From Eublepharis macularius (Eukaryota > Chordata > Lepidosauria > Squamata > Eublepharidae): 64,000 nucleotides of DNA. Each line of letters starts with the position of its first letter. The first letter of the stretch is position 1. This document shows, in pieces, positions 36,621 through 47,301 of the stretch. The notes beneath the pieces were generated by a model that was given only the letters and a program-made list of their open reading frames with translations, was not told where the DNA came from and searched no databases. The translations under genes and the position numbers were made by a program. The stretch covers positions 32,495,368 to 32,559,367 of the forward strand of contig NC_072791.1 of assembly GCF_028583425.1 (NCBI RefSeq). The letters run 5' to 3'.

Positions 36621-39012
36621 ATCCAAAATAATGATTTGTGAACCTAACTAACAGCAATAACTCACACCAACAATAAAGAATGTTAATATCTCTATTTCAA
36701 TAAATGATTACTTCTATGAACAAAATTCTATTTAACATTATACATAGTAAGACACACAAAACCCACAGACACTTCCAAAATACAAACAATTCATTAATGA
36801 GAGGCTACAGTTTAGAGTGCTACGTGCTCAGCCTTGCTATGAGATATAATAGTATGCAATAAATATAATTCATCATAAATACAATAATGACAATATTATT
36901 AAAGTGCAAGGTGCAGGAGCAGCGATTGTTCATTCAAAGCACAAGGTGCCTCATAATAGATTAGTCATAAATCATAGAAGTGCTGTCGGTAAAGGTTCAA
37001 GAGGGAGTGATCCAATCGTAAACAAGCCATCATTTTCAAGAAGGAATGATCCAGTCATGAACAAGCCATCGACGGATGGACCGGTTCCTAAGAAGCCGTT
37101 TCGAATCTTCTTCAAAGATGGCAAGAAGACACCAATTTAGATGATGACACATTTCTATTTCATTCCTAAAATTAATTCAACATATTACTATACCACAAGG
37201 CTGTAGGCACAGAATTATAATCCATTTGAAATTTATACTTACGTAGTAATATAACAGCTTCATACACGCAACCACCCTCCTTCATGAGCATCAGCTGTGA
37301 CACAGTGTGTGCCAAATAATTACCAAGGGACCAATTTATACAACGCTGATCCATTAACCAATTAATCACATTTAAAGACATACCAGCTAGTAGCCCCCAC
37401 GCATAGCAACGGAGAAAAGCAAATTAATCAATGTTTAAAGGAAACAGGAGTAATCGTTATTGGCATTCAGACACCGAGGGGCTAATGTTTGAAGTCTATG
37501 AATCCAAAAAGTTTATTTTCTGTGTATATCAGTAGAGGCTGCCTCCAGTGTGTTTTGGACTATACTCCTCTCGCTTACGATATCAGGTGTGTTATATACA
37601 AGCATTGGCATTTAGTGGCAGATTTACCTGGCTGCCGAACACCTCCTGTTATTGCATTTCGCAGAACTTGTAACATCAAAGACTTACTTATCAGATCCAA
37701 GTATTTTACTCGGCACACAGCTGTTCCGAGTCAGCTGCCGGTCGGAGGTGCAAAGCGTGTCCTCTGATACTTAGTGAAAAAGAATTTCAGGGGCTAGGTA
37801 TTAAAACGAACCGGGGCTTCAGCAATTGCAGTACTTGCAATGTGGTTTATTTAACTCAATGTAAATGTGCAATGCTATATGTTGGAAGCACCACACGCCA
37901 GGTTAAACAACGTATTCTTGAGCACCAATCTCATATTCGCAATGGTGTTCTAGAGGCACCTTTAGTTAGTCATTTTCTGAATAGTGGCCATAGTGAGCAG
38001 GACTTTAGGTATACAGTTCTATATGCGACAACAGCTAAACATCCAGAGGCAGCCTCTACTGATATACACAGAAAATAAACTTTTTGGATTCATAGACTTC
38101 AAACATTAGCCCCTCGGTGTCTGAATGCCAATAACGATTACTCCTGTTTCCTTTAAACATTGATTAATTTGCTTTTCGCCGTTGCTATGCGTGGGGGCTA
38201 CTAGCTGGTATGTCTTTAAATGTGATTAATTGGTTAATGGATCAGCGTTGTATAAATTGGTTCCTTGGTAATTATTTGGCACACACTGTGTCACAGCTGA
38301 TGCTCATGAAGGAGGGTGGTTGCGTGTATGAAGCTGTTATATTACTACGTAAGTATAAATTTCAAATGGATTATAATTCTGTGCCTACAGCCTTGTGGTA
38401 TAGTAATATGTTGAATTAATTTTAGGAATGAAATAGAAATGTGTCATCATCTAAACTGGTGTCTTCTTGCCATCTTTGAAGAAGATTCGAAACGGCTTCT
38501 TAGGAACCGGTCCATCCGTCGATGGCTTGTTCATGACTGGATCATTCCTTCTTGAAAATGATGGCTTGTTTACAATTGGATCACTCCCTCTTGAACCTTT
38601 ACCGACAGCACTTCTATGATTTATGACTAATCTATTATGAGGCACCTTGTGCTTTGAATGAACAATTGCTGCTCCTGCACCTTGCACTTTAATAATATTG
38701 TCATTATTGTATTTATGATGAATTATATTTATTGCATACTATTATATCTCATAGCAAGGCTGAGCACGTAGCACTTTAAACTGTAGCCTCTCATTAATGA
38801 ATTGTTTGTATTTTGGAAGTGTCTGTGGGTTTTGTGTGTCTTACTATGTATAATGTTAAATAGAATTTTGTTCATAGAAGTAATCATTTATTGAAATAGA
38901 GATATTAACATTCTTTATTGTTGGTGTGAGTTATTGCTGTTAGTTAGGTTCACGAATCATATTTTTGGATTTCTGTCTTTTCGCGATACTCTCTTGTATT
39001 GTTACAGTTTGC
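36621..39012 (+). mobile_element. Penelope-like retroelement with long inverted arms
   Basis: A 2.4-kb unit inserted in the minisatellite. The left arm 36620-37547 is the near-perfect reverse complement of the right arm 38043-38971. Between them is a 0.5-kb core that encodes the end of a Penelope-type protein on the + strand (see separate entry). The core plus right arm form the 3' part of one element; the left arm is an inverted, shorter copy of its terminal repeat. A 40-bp tail (38972-39012) is found only on the right, as known for the tails of Penelope terminal repeats. The word ATCAGGCATGGA flanks both sides (36609-36620, 39013-39024) and reads as a ~12-bp target duplication, although the tandem array could by itself give similar flanks. 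Confidence 0.75.
37551..38078 (+). pseudogene. Penelope-like element C-terminal fragment with GIY-YIG endonuclease domain
   Basis: Two frames, joined by a frameshift near 37770-37840, encode the end of a Penelope-like polyprotein. The first has CRTPPVIAFRRTCNIKDLL and then IRSKYF, the linker block between reverse transcriptase and endonuclease. The second has VVYLTQC-type sequence, then CAMLYVGSTTRQVKQRILEH, which is the GIY-YIG core (Y-L ... YVG followed by R and H), then HIRNG and a conserved VSHFLNSGHS. The reverse transcriptase is missing altogether, so this copy cannot move itself. The frame runs on into the right inverted arm and stops at about 38078. Confidence 0.75.
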
Positions 39013-39024
39013 ATCAGGCATGGA

Positions 39025-39175
39025 GCAGGTAGCAAAGCCCATCACCCCTTTACATGGCCGAGATCAGGCAGATCAGGTGTGGCGCAGATGACAATGCCCA
39101 CCCCCCTCCTTCACCAGCTGGAATCAGTGACAGAGGAGGAGCAAATGCCTGCCTGCCCTCCCCTCTCTAGAGCCC
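39025..39175 (+). repeat. Degenerate ~48-bp minisatellite, right part
   Basis: Three to four units continue after the Penelope-like element ('gagcaggtagcaaagccc', 'gagatcaggcagatcagg', 'caccagctggaatcagtgac'), showing that the array was one block before the insertion. Confidence 0.75.
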
Positions 39176-39224
39176 GTTGTATTTTTTTCCCCACAATGGG
39201 CTTTGTTGCTAGTTAGATTATATT

Positions 39225-39357
39225 TATAAAGCAGTTACAGCAATGGCAAACCACCCTGTAAAAAAGTCTGTCAAGAAAAGTCGTGATGTGACGTCCCCCC
39301 ATGGGTCAGTAATGACTCGGTGCTTGCACAGGGGACTACCTTTACCTTACCTTAATC
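39225..39357. repeat. SINE fragment
   Basis: Contains 'ggcaaaccaccctgtaaaaa', 'gtcgtgatgtgacg' and 'gggtcagtaatgactcgg', a block I recognise as a common squamate SINE body ending at 'caggggactacctttacc'. The family was not determined. Confidence 0.4.
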
Positions 39358-39830
39358 CTCCACAAATGTGACTAATTAATAGGCTCACTGGGTCCAATCC
39401 ACCAGGAAGTTCTTTTGTACAGCCCCCACCCCTTGTTCTTGCGCAATTCCCATTCATTTCAGTGCCGTCCGTGCAGAAGAGCATTCTGGTGGATCCTGTC
39501 CCCTCATGTGTGCAAGTTGCCTGGGGCAATCTCTGCCTGATTTTACTGATTGGGAAGTAGCAGACATGTAGCGCTTCCACAGTGTGGCACAAACATTCGC
39601 TTGCTGCAATCCTTGCAGCAACCTTTTAAGGTAGGCCACTCTTCTTGCGCCTGTCAGCCACCTTTTATTCTACTCAAGGCCGTTTACATAAAGTTCCCAG
39701 AAGGTTTCTCATCCAAGTACTGACTAGACCTGCTTAATTTCAGCAAGCTTGCTGCCATATGTCCTCCTCCTGTATTAAATCCATATTGCAGGGAGTGGCA
39801 AGGAGTGGGGGTGGGGTGAGGCTGTGGCTG

Positions 39831-40053
39831 GGGTTGCCAGCTGCCTGGAGGAAAATGACCTGTCCCTTTAATAAAGACTTAGTGAGATGCTGTTCACCGG
39901 TGATGTTACTTACCTCCAGGCCATGAAAAGGCAAGTTCCTTGAAGTCAAATATTCTGTAAATAAAATAAAAGTTTCAGTACCCAATTTTCACATATCAAG
40001 TCTCTATTAAAGGGGCATAGCATTTTTTTCCTCCAGACCTGTTGGCGGCCCTA
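39831..40053. repeat. Foldback MITE-like element
   Basis: Ends GGGTTGCCAGCTGCCTGGAG and TTGGCGGCCCTAA are imperfect inverted repeats, extended inward by CCCTTTAATAAAGACTTA on the left and its counterpart TATTAAAGGGG on the right. No clear target duplication. A partial copy of the left end sits at 44838-44895. Confidence 0.5.
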
Positions 40054-40169
40054 AGAGCAATAGAGTTGTCAATGAGGGACCATCTGGTCATAGCACATCT
40101 GCTTAGCCACTGCATTGCACAGAGCTAGATTTAGGGATAAGCTAAGTAAATTACAGTTTTAAAAATTTG

Positions 40170-40385
40170 TGTATACTCTTTCTTTCTCCCCAGTGGGGAC
40201 CCAAAGTGCCATATATCATTCTCCTTCTTATTCTCACAACAACCCTATGAGGTAGGTTAGGCTGAGAGGGGGTGAATGGCCCAAAGCCACACAGCCAGCT
40301 TCCAGAGCACAGTGGGGATTTGAACCCAGATCTCCTAGATCCTAGTCCGACACTCTAACCACTACATCACACTGGCTCTCTCTGA
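40170..40385 (-). repeat. MIR/CORE-SINE-like element, antisense
   Basis: Well preserved: on the minus strand TGTAGTGGTTAGAGTGTCGG, then GGGTTCAAATCCCC (B box), then the CTCAGCCTAACCTACCTCAT body and GTCCCCACTGGGG tail. The best copy of this family in the window. Confidence 0.75.
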
Positions 40386-40599
40386 GGCACCTCTGAATAA
40401 GGAAAAAGTTGTAATTCTCCCAGCCTAGGCCCAAAGCTGCTGCACGCTTAGGCCTTCTGTGCCACCCATTGCTTTTATACTGATATTTTCAGTGTCCTTT
40501 TGGCTAGAATAATAAAGTGTTTTTATTTTGTGGGGCCTCTGAAACTGATACAGGCTGCGCTCACATCGTGGGGGCACAAAAACGTACCCCTGCTACAGT

Positions 40600-41717
40600 T
40601 AGGGTTGCCAGCAGGGCCGGCGCGCCCATGGAGGCCAGGTAGGCGGTGGCCTCGGGCGCGTGTGCACGGGAGGGGCGCTGGAGGAGGTGTTGGGGGTGGA
40701 GGCGCGCGCAGCGAAGCTGGAGTGACTGGGCTGCCTTCAGCTACTGCTGCAGCCAGCCAGCCAGCCCCTTGCTGCCGCCGCCGCCGCCGCCACACACGCC
40801 AGCCGGGCACAGCCTCTGTGCGCCGCTCAAGCAGCGGCTCGCGGCTTCTGCGCCCAGCTGGGGCGTGCGGCGGCGGCGGCACGGAGCTGGCTGGATGGCT
40901 GCAGCAGCAGCTGTAGCCAGCCCACGCCAGCTCCGCTGCGCGCTCCTCCACCCCAGCTGGGCGCAGAAACCGTGAGCTGCTGCTGGGGTGATGCACGGAG
41001 CAGCCTCCGCGCGCCTCCCCAGCCCCGGCTCGCAGCTTCTGCGCTCGGCTGGGGCATGTGGCGGCGGTGGCACGGGGCTGCCTGGCTGGCTGCAGCTACT
41101 GCTGCAGCCAGCCACCTCAGCTCCGCTGCGCACTCCTCCGCCCCGGCCGAGCGCAGAAGCCATGAGCTGCTGCTGGGGCGGCGCGCGGAGCAGCCTCCGC
41201 GCGCCGCTCCAGCAGCAGCCCGCAGCTTCGGCGGTCGGCGTGCCGCCCAGCCCCCCTGCGGCGCGTGATGACGTCTGCGATGATGTCATCACGCCGCGCA
41301 GAGGCGCAAGGCACGCTGCCGCAGGTGCCAAAACCTCTGGCGCCGGCCCTGGTTGCCAGGTCCCTATACCCTCCTAGTGGGAGGGGGGACCTGGCACTTA
41401 CTTCGTGTTGCTTGTGTGGTCATTCTTTGCGTGCGCACGTCCCAGCATTGCACGATGACATCACTTCTGGAAGTGACATCATCCCACCGGCCATTCTGCA
41501 TGGGGCCGATTCAAAGCCCGGGAATGACATCAGTTCCAGAAGTGACATCATGCGCCTTCTGGGAGCACATGCAGTTTGCACATGTTCCCAGGGTGCTTGC
41601 CGGTGGCTGACGACCTCTGGGGGGCTTGCCACCTCCTGTCTATCACTGGTGGATCATCGGGCGAGGGGGCAAATTCCTGGGAGTTTGGCTACCACCGGTG
41701 GGCACCTGGGAACCCTA
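40600..41717. mobile_element. hAT-like element (TAGGGTTGCCAGG family) split by a second one
   Basis: The outer ends TAGGGTTGCCAG (40600-40611) and CACCTGGGAACCCTA (ending 41717) belong to the same family as 26563-26987. The flanks GCTACAGT and GCCACAGC match at 6 of 8 positions. Only the first 12 bases lie left of the inner element; the rest (41352-41717) lies right of it and resumes at GTTGCCAGGTCCCTA. Confidence 0.7.
40612..41351. mobile_element. Very GC-rich non-autonomous hAT-like element
   Basis: A 740-bp unit with ends CAGGGCCGGCGCGCC and CTGGCGCCGGCCCTG, nearly perfect inverted repeats. It is flanked by a perfect 8-bp duplication GTTGCCAG (40604-40611, 41352-41359) of its host element. 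The interior is built of 3-4 imperfect tandem copies of a ~110-170-bp block ('ctgctgctggggcg', 'cggagcagcctccgcgcgcc', 'gcagcttctgcgc') with many CpG dinucleotides. It makes open frames on all strands, including a 196-codon minus frame, but none looks coding. Confidence 0.85.
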
Positions 41718-41999
41718 GCCACAGCAGCAGCAGCGTGTTACATGAGAATAGTCAGGAATAATATCCCCCCCATGCACCCCCATCCCTGCATGGCTTGCTG
41801 ATTTTGCTGCCCCGCATTGCTCTTCCTCTTTCCCCCTGCCACCCATCCCATGGCCTACTGAGCCATGCTGTAAAATTACAGTGCAGCTTGGCAGGAAAGG
41901 GGGGGGGGAATCTCTTTAAAGGGGGCAGGGGAATGGTGAGCTAGAGTGCACCATTTTGTAAGCAGTGCTTGACTTCACTCCCTTCCCTGAAGTGACAAC

Positions 42000-42394
42000 T
42001 AGGGTTCATTTTGAGGGTGAACACGCAGGAACGTAGTTCCAGTAGTTCCCCAAAGAGATCACATGTCAGGTGGCTCCACCCACCTGACTCTCGGCCATTT
42101 TGGGTCTGTTTTGGCCTGAATTGGGGCCAAAATGGCCTGGATCGGGCCTCTGACAGGTGGTGGATCACACTCTCCCGCTCAGCAGCGGCCCGATTCTAAC
42201 CATTTTGGGCTCCTTTTTGGCCATTTTCAGCCCCCTTTTGCCATTTCGGGCCCAATTTCGGCCCTGAATGGCCAGGATTGGGTCCAAAACAGCCAGGATA
42301 GGTGATGTCAGGGGGTGTGGCACATACAAATCAGTTATGCTAATGAGTTTTCCTAATGAGTTCCTCCAGCTCTTTTTCTACGAAATGACCCCTG
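42000..42394 (-). mobile_element. hAT-like MITE, CAGGGGTCATTT family, copy 1
   Basis: On the minus strand the unit starts CAGGGGTCATTTCGTAGAAA and ends AAAATGAACCCTA. The flanks GTGACAAC (41992-41999) and GTGACAAT (42395-42402) are an 8-bp duplication with one mismatch. The middle consists of repeated 'ggccattttgggc'-type words. Same family as 59454-59931, in opposite orientation. Confidence 0.8.
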
Positions 42395-44018
42395 GTGACA
42401 ATTGACTCCACCCACACAGCCACCCCACAGATTACCCTTTTAAACCAGAGAAAATTAGGTTTGTGTTTTCTCCTGAGTAAAAGGTAAAAAACAGGAGCCA
42501 GAGAAGTAATGCATGGATAGGGTGTGATGTTATCCGGCTAGGGCATGACGTCACTTTGCTGAGGAGGCTTCCCATGGCCCGTGAGGGGGAAAATCCCTGT
42601 GTCAAAGAAGCAGCAGTACTGTAGGTCTCTTCAGTACTGATCTGGCCCTGACTCCCTGTCAGCTCCGTCAGCTACCACACACACATACCGATGTTCCAAA
42701 AAAAGTACTTTTTTGAAAAAGGGAGTGAGGTGAAGGACTATAATAACCAAGATATTAAAATGTGCTTTTGGAGGTTTAGGCAACAAAAAAAATTATGTCC
42801 AGCTTAAGCTTCAGAGGTTCTCTGGATGGGGCATTTACTCAGACATTCCCCACCCCCACCCCCTGAAGTCGGTTAATTTCCGCTTTCCAAGGACAGAGTG
42901 TGTGAATGAAGCTTGCCAAGGTTTTAGAAGTTCATGCATGATCTTTCATCTGGAAAAACGAATGGTTGATTGGAATGAGCCTTTCCTTTGTTGAGCAAGC
43001 ATTTTGTTTATAGCAGAGATTAACCCTGTTACTTCCAAACCACATGCCTCAACAAATAAATCTACTGCTAAACAACTGATGGCTCCCCAGAGACCAAAGT
43101 ATGTACACTCACAGAGGAGGCTGCCCCATGCATGGCTCGCTGCATGATTTACTTGTTCTGGCCTTGCCTTCATTTATTGCGAGCGAATAATTATTCATTA
43201 TTCTGAATGTGGAAATGCAGCTTCATTACCTGTCTTTAAGGGAAGCACATAGCAACAGTGACTCATTCAGAGGCACAATGGGATGGCTCCTCCAAGCGCA
43301 CTTGTTGTTGTTTTTGCATTCTCTTAAGTTTTGTAAGAGTGAAATGTTTCTTCCAAATTTAATAGAGGGGAGGGGAAGGAGGCTGGGCCAAACTACATAT
43401 TATATGCAGCTGTGTGTAACTTTTCTCTGATGTTTTTCCTTTTAATTGAAAGCAGTTTCCAGACACAGTTTCAGTGGATGAACAATGGGGCGAGGCTGCC
43501 TATCCTTTTATCACTTTTTTTGGTACAAAAATCACCCCCCCCCCCAAGCTGTTTTTCTTCCTGTAGAAAAAAGGTACAGCTGGAAAGAGAAAGGCATAGT
43601 GACCATCTCCCTCTCTAGCATCTTTTTTATAAATCCTAAGTCTTCAAGAGGCTTCTTTCGGTTTAAAAAAAAATCAGAAAAAAGATAAAACATGGCTGTG
43701 CGTAGCATCTTGTGTGGCACTTGGCTGTCAGTAGTTTGTGAAATGCTGGATACACTCTCGGATATCCCAGACTTTGATCATCCAGATGTGTAAACCTTGA
43801 ATTCTTCTTCTAGTGGCTGCTGCAGTTATGAGACGGTCCACTGTCAAACCCACTTCTCAGACTTTATAATTGTCAGTTTCCCTTAGCTAATCTTCCTTCT
43901 GGCGTGGCTGTGGATGCCAAGCAGTTACATCAGAGAACAGTTGGCTCGCTTGTATCTTATTCCACATGTTGAACATCCATATGGCAATGTTTACAGCCTA
44001 TTTCTGTTCTGATTGCAG

Positions 44019-44073
44019 GATAGTGACCCTTTTCATGGTGGTTGGATGCCTTATAAGTCGTGGGAAGACACAG
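44019..44073 (+). CDS. FBLN5: FBLN5 (fibulin-5) signal-peptide exon
   Basis: A 55-nt exon between TTCTGATTGCAG and CAG|GTGAGA. After one base that completes the codon of the unseen first exon it encodes IVTLFMVVGCLISRGKTQ, a hydrophobic secretion signal core with a small-residue end. It sits in the same place and phase as the second exon of fibulin-5, which carries most of its signal peptide. The next exon found joins in frame with QQCSNGF. Fibulin-5 is a secreted matrix glycoprotein needed for elastic-fibre assembly. The peptide alone would not identify the gene; the exon order, phases and later exons do. The start codon lies upstream and was not found. Confidence 0.75.
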
Positions 44074-44337
44074 GTGAGAGATACCATATAGAAATATGTC
44101 ATTTTGAGATGTGTGTGTGTGGGGGGGGGGTCATTACTGCAAGATGGCACAGCGCTGGACCAGAAAGCTATGCAATTAGATTCCGCTTACACTGGTGGTT
44201 TAGAGCCGGGCAGAACTGTAGCCCAACATTCTCTGGCTATTGATTAATTGTCAGCATGGCAGAAAAGTCATTAAAAATATTTTTCTTGCACAACAAAACT
44301 TTAGAAGTTGCATTCAAGTTTAAGTCCAGGTAAAAGC

Positions 44338-44552
44338 AAGCATGGTACAGTGGTTAGACTAGAATTTAAGAGATTTATGTTTGAAACCCACCCACCCACC
44401 CCTCTGCCACAGAAACTTGGGCCAGTCACACACTTTCAACCTAACCTATCTCACAGGGGGTTGTGAGGGTAAAATGGGGGCAAAGGAGACGGATGCAACC
44501 CACTTCAAGTGCCAACTGGGGAGAATGGAGGGAATAAATAAATAAGGAAATG
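44338..44552 (+). repeat. MIR/CORE-SINE-like element, sense
   Basis: The only copy in plus orientation: head 'ggtacagtggttagactaga', body 'cctaacctatctcacagggg' and 'gttgtgagggtaaaatgggg', tail 'aactggggagaatggaggg' with ATAAATAAATAAGG. It also has an inserted CCCA run (44388-44402). Confidence 0.65.
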
Positions 44553-46299
44553 ATCAACAGTGGGCTCGCACTGCCTCTGCAAGTCCCAAATACCTGTAAA
44601 CTTTTGCTCAGGATAATGATGCACTCAAATCAACCTGAAAAGGTCCTTGTGTTGCTATGTTAAAATGATGTCCTCATGCCAATAAATAACCCAAGAGATG
44701 ATATAGCTGAAGCAAGCTTTGCTGTTACATCTTTATCCCACTCTTCTTCCAGGGAGGTAAGAACAGTGTATATGGGGGCGGGTGTGTGTGTGTGTCTTTC
44801 CTCCTCCATTTTATATCCACAACAGCATTTTGAGTGGAATTGCCAGCAACCTGGAGAAAAAATGTCCTGTCCCTTTAATAGGAGCTTAATATATAGAAAT
44901 ATCCCCATTAGCCCACCCATCAAACTGCTTTTTTTACTGCAGCCTTTCAGATGTGTGTTTCTAATTCTCCTGACCCCTCTGGCATTCCTAGAGTGCCTGT
45001 GTATTTCTTGAATAATAATAAACATATTGTTCTAAGCCACCTTCTACATATTTCATCTAAAATGTAGGGTAGAAATATTTTAAATGTAGATATAGGTAGA
45101 TCTATATCTCTTGTAATAGATGCATCTTCTTATCATAACGCTGAAGAATGCAAAAGATTAAATGCTATACTGGAGTGTTCTTCCAGGGTTTGGGGAGAGA
45201 CATGAGACTGAGGGTCTCCCTACACAATACTTTTGACATGTGTTCTTCACATGTCGGGAGATCAATGTTAGCTGGGAAGCGTAGTTTTACATGACAAAAC
45301 TGGCAGAGATTGCTCCAGAGGGAATGGATTCTCTCACAGCCCTCCACTACCTCTAGCATCTCCTCTTCTGGAGCCTTTGCCCTGCCAACGCTCAGTTAAT
45401 TTAAAGTTTTAAGCAGCAAGAGCAGCAGGGTAAAAAAGCTCCAGAAGGGGAGACAGTCTGGCACAGCAGAGGACTGGGAAAGAATCCATTCCCTCCAGAG
45501 CGATCTCCACTGGCTCTGTCTTTCAAAACTGCACTTCCCAGCTAACATTGTGTCTCCCGCTGGATACGTGCCCCGGCGTCTCGCGTAGAAAGTGGGGAAT
45601 GAAGGTATTAAGTCTGTTCTAGATCACATATTTGTGATTAAATTGCAAAGCAAGCAGTGTATCTTATAACTTCATAACACAATTTATAATTATTAATAAT
45701 CATGTGTAGTCAGAAGCATAAGGAAAAGAGGGCGATTGCTCCCTCCACTAAATGGTATCCCAGTTAAATTTTCAAGGATGGTATATAATAGGCAAAAATC
45801 CGCAGTTGTTTTAGATAAACAGGGTTCCTCTGTTGGGTAATGGGCTTGTATACTTACTTCCCTATGCATGGCATTACCTGCTCCATGGGCCAGGTAAGTT
45901 GTTAGGATATGACATATTCCTTCCACAAGACCAATGCATACCTGTGCCCAAACAACAAAATTGCTGTAGTTTACCTGCTCAAACAGCAGATTGTTTTACG
46001 TTTTTTGAAGACAATGTGCTCACTCAGCAGAAACCTCTAATGCACAATGGAATGAACTGAACTGCTGTTTCTAGCGAACTAGTTGTTTTTAGTGAACATT
46101 TATTTTAAAACCTTCTATGTGCCTTGTAAATGATTTTTTCTTTCTCTCTCTGGTTTTCAGTAAACTTTGAAAAATATATCCAAATGTTGGCAGATTCAAA
46201 AGCCAGTTTATATAGCTGATGGGATACTTTTGTAGTACTTAAGGTTAACCTATTTAATGACAGAATGAACCGGAGTGAGACCCTAGCGATTAGAACTGT
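44553..46299. other. FBLN5 intron part with one foldback repeat
   Basis: Apart from the foldback element at 45.2-45.6 kb and a partial copy of the 39.8-kb MITE end (44838-44895), this is AT-rich intron with no recognised element. Confidence 0.5.
45211..45590. repeat. Foldback MITE-like element
   Basis: The left arm (45250-45335: GGGAGATCAATGTTAGCTGG ... TTGCTCCAGAGGGAATGGAT) pairs with the right arm (45484-45562: ATCCATTCCCTCCAGAGCGA ... CCAGCTAACATTGTGTCTCCC). The outer ends 'gggtctccctacac' and 'cggcgtctcgcgtag' pair less well. About 380 bp, no coding capacity. Confidence 0.65.
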
Positions 46300-46386
46300 T
46301 AACCCAGGAAGAGCCCTGCAGGATCAGACAGTGGTCCATCTAGTCCAGTGGCCAATTATCTGCCCTGGAGTGTTAACAAACAGACC
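46300..46386 (+). repeat. SINE/LINE tail fragment next to L1
   Basis: 'aagagccctgcaggatcaga' and 'tggtccatctagtccagtgg' form a tail block common to squamate retroposons. It ends where the L1 5'UTR appears to begin. Confidence 0.45.
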
Positions 46387-47301
46387 AAGGCGACTTCCGG
46401 TTTGGGATTCATGGAGGTCTGAAGCAGCTCCATTTGCGGAGCTGACCGGACTGCCGTTTTAAGCGGCCGGCGGGGGAAATTTAGCCCGCGGCCGACTGCT
46501 CTCAGGCGGAGAGCAGGCAAAGAACGCTCAAGACCCTAGGGTGTGCTAGATCTCGGACGAGGGGGGGCTCTGCGCAAAGGGTCCCCTCCCGATCCTTGAG
46601 GTCCCACCCTGCGACAGGTCGGCTACGATCTCTGCGGCAGTTCTGGGGCCAATTCGGCTGGCATAAGACCTACATACCCAAGCTTCGATTGGGGAAAGAG
46701 GTGGAGAGGAGAAGTTATAATCGAAACAGCGATTACAGCCCGAGAAAAGTGAAAGAGAAGGTAAAGATCACTATCTTCTGATACGGGACAGATTGATAAA
46801 AACAGAGTGGAAGAAAAGTAGATTTTCAAACTGCAACAGGCTAATAATAAGGAGGGGAAGACTCGGCAAGAGTTGTATTTGAAAAGAGATTAAGTTTAAA
46901 GAAGTTATTAAAGAAATTGGACTATTGTTTTGAATACTTGCGGTTATGGAGCTGTGAGAAAAAGATACCATCGCGAGACCTACTGTGGGAAGTCGGGAGA
47001 CAGGAAGTACGTAATAACAATAGAGTTGCTGGAGAGAAGCGGCCCTTGCCAGGGGGCAGGAAGAAGGGAATCGCCATCTTTGAAAGGGGAAGGGTCGCGG
47101 CTTCAGCGGAAAAGGAAGTAAGCCATTTTGGATTACAAAATCATAGAGGAACCATAGAGAAAAGACGCCTGACATTTTGGACTCTTTAAAAATTATTGGC
47201 AAGAAGACCGGGACATTTGAAATAAAAAGACATTTAAATTCTATGCCACGGAGTTAAGGAAGAGAGCGGACTCGTGGGAGCGAGCCAAAGCAAGCCCCAC
47301 G

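Larger units (their letters stand above)
19341..44018. other. TRIP11-FBLN5 intergenic region and unrecognised FBLN5 5' end
   Basis: About 24.7 kb between the likely TRIP11 end and the first FBLN5 exon recognised. It must hold the FBLN5 promoter and its first exon (5'UTR plus a few codons), but I could not find a convincing start exon. The listed repeats fill much of it. The parts 28.6-29.6, 33.3-34.9 and 42.5-44.0 kb are AT-rich with nothing recognisable. Around 30.4-30.9 kb there are short TGTGTGA-type repeats and an AATAAA that could be an old LTR, but the evidence is too thin to call. Confidence 0.5.

Noticed and set aside
40523..41331. Long open frames of 138-196 codons on both strands in GC-rich DNA, looking like a gene or promoter exon
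   Set aside because: They lie in a non-autonomous element with hAT-type ends; all frames open because of base composition and internal repeats.
44013..44243. A 76-codon frame starting MQDSDPFHGGWMPYKSWEDT over the FBLN5 exon
   Set aside because: It is in the wrong frame; the frame set by the splice sites and the next exon gives the hydrophobic signal peptide instead.
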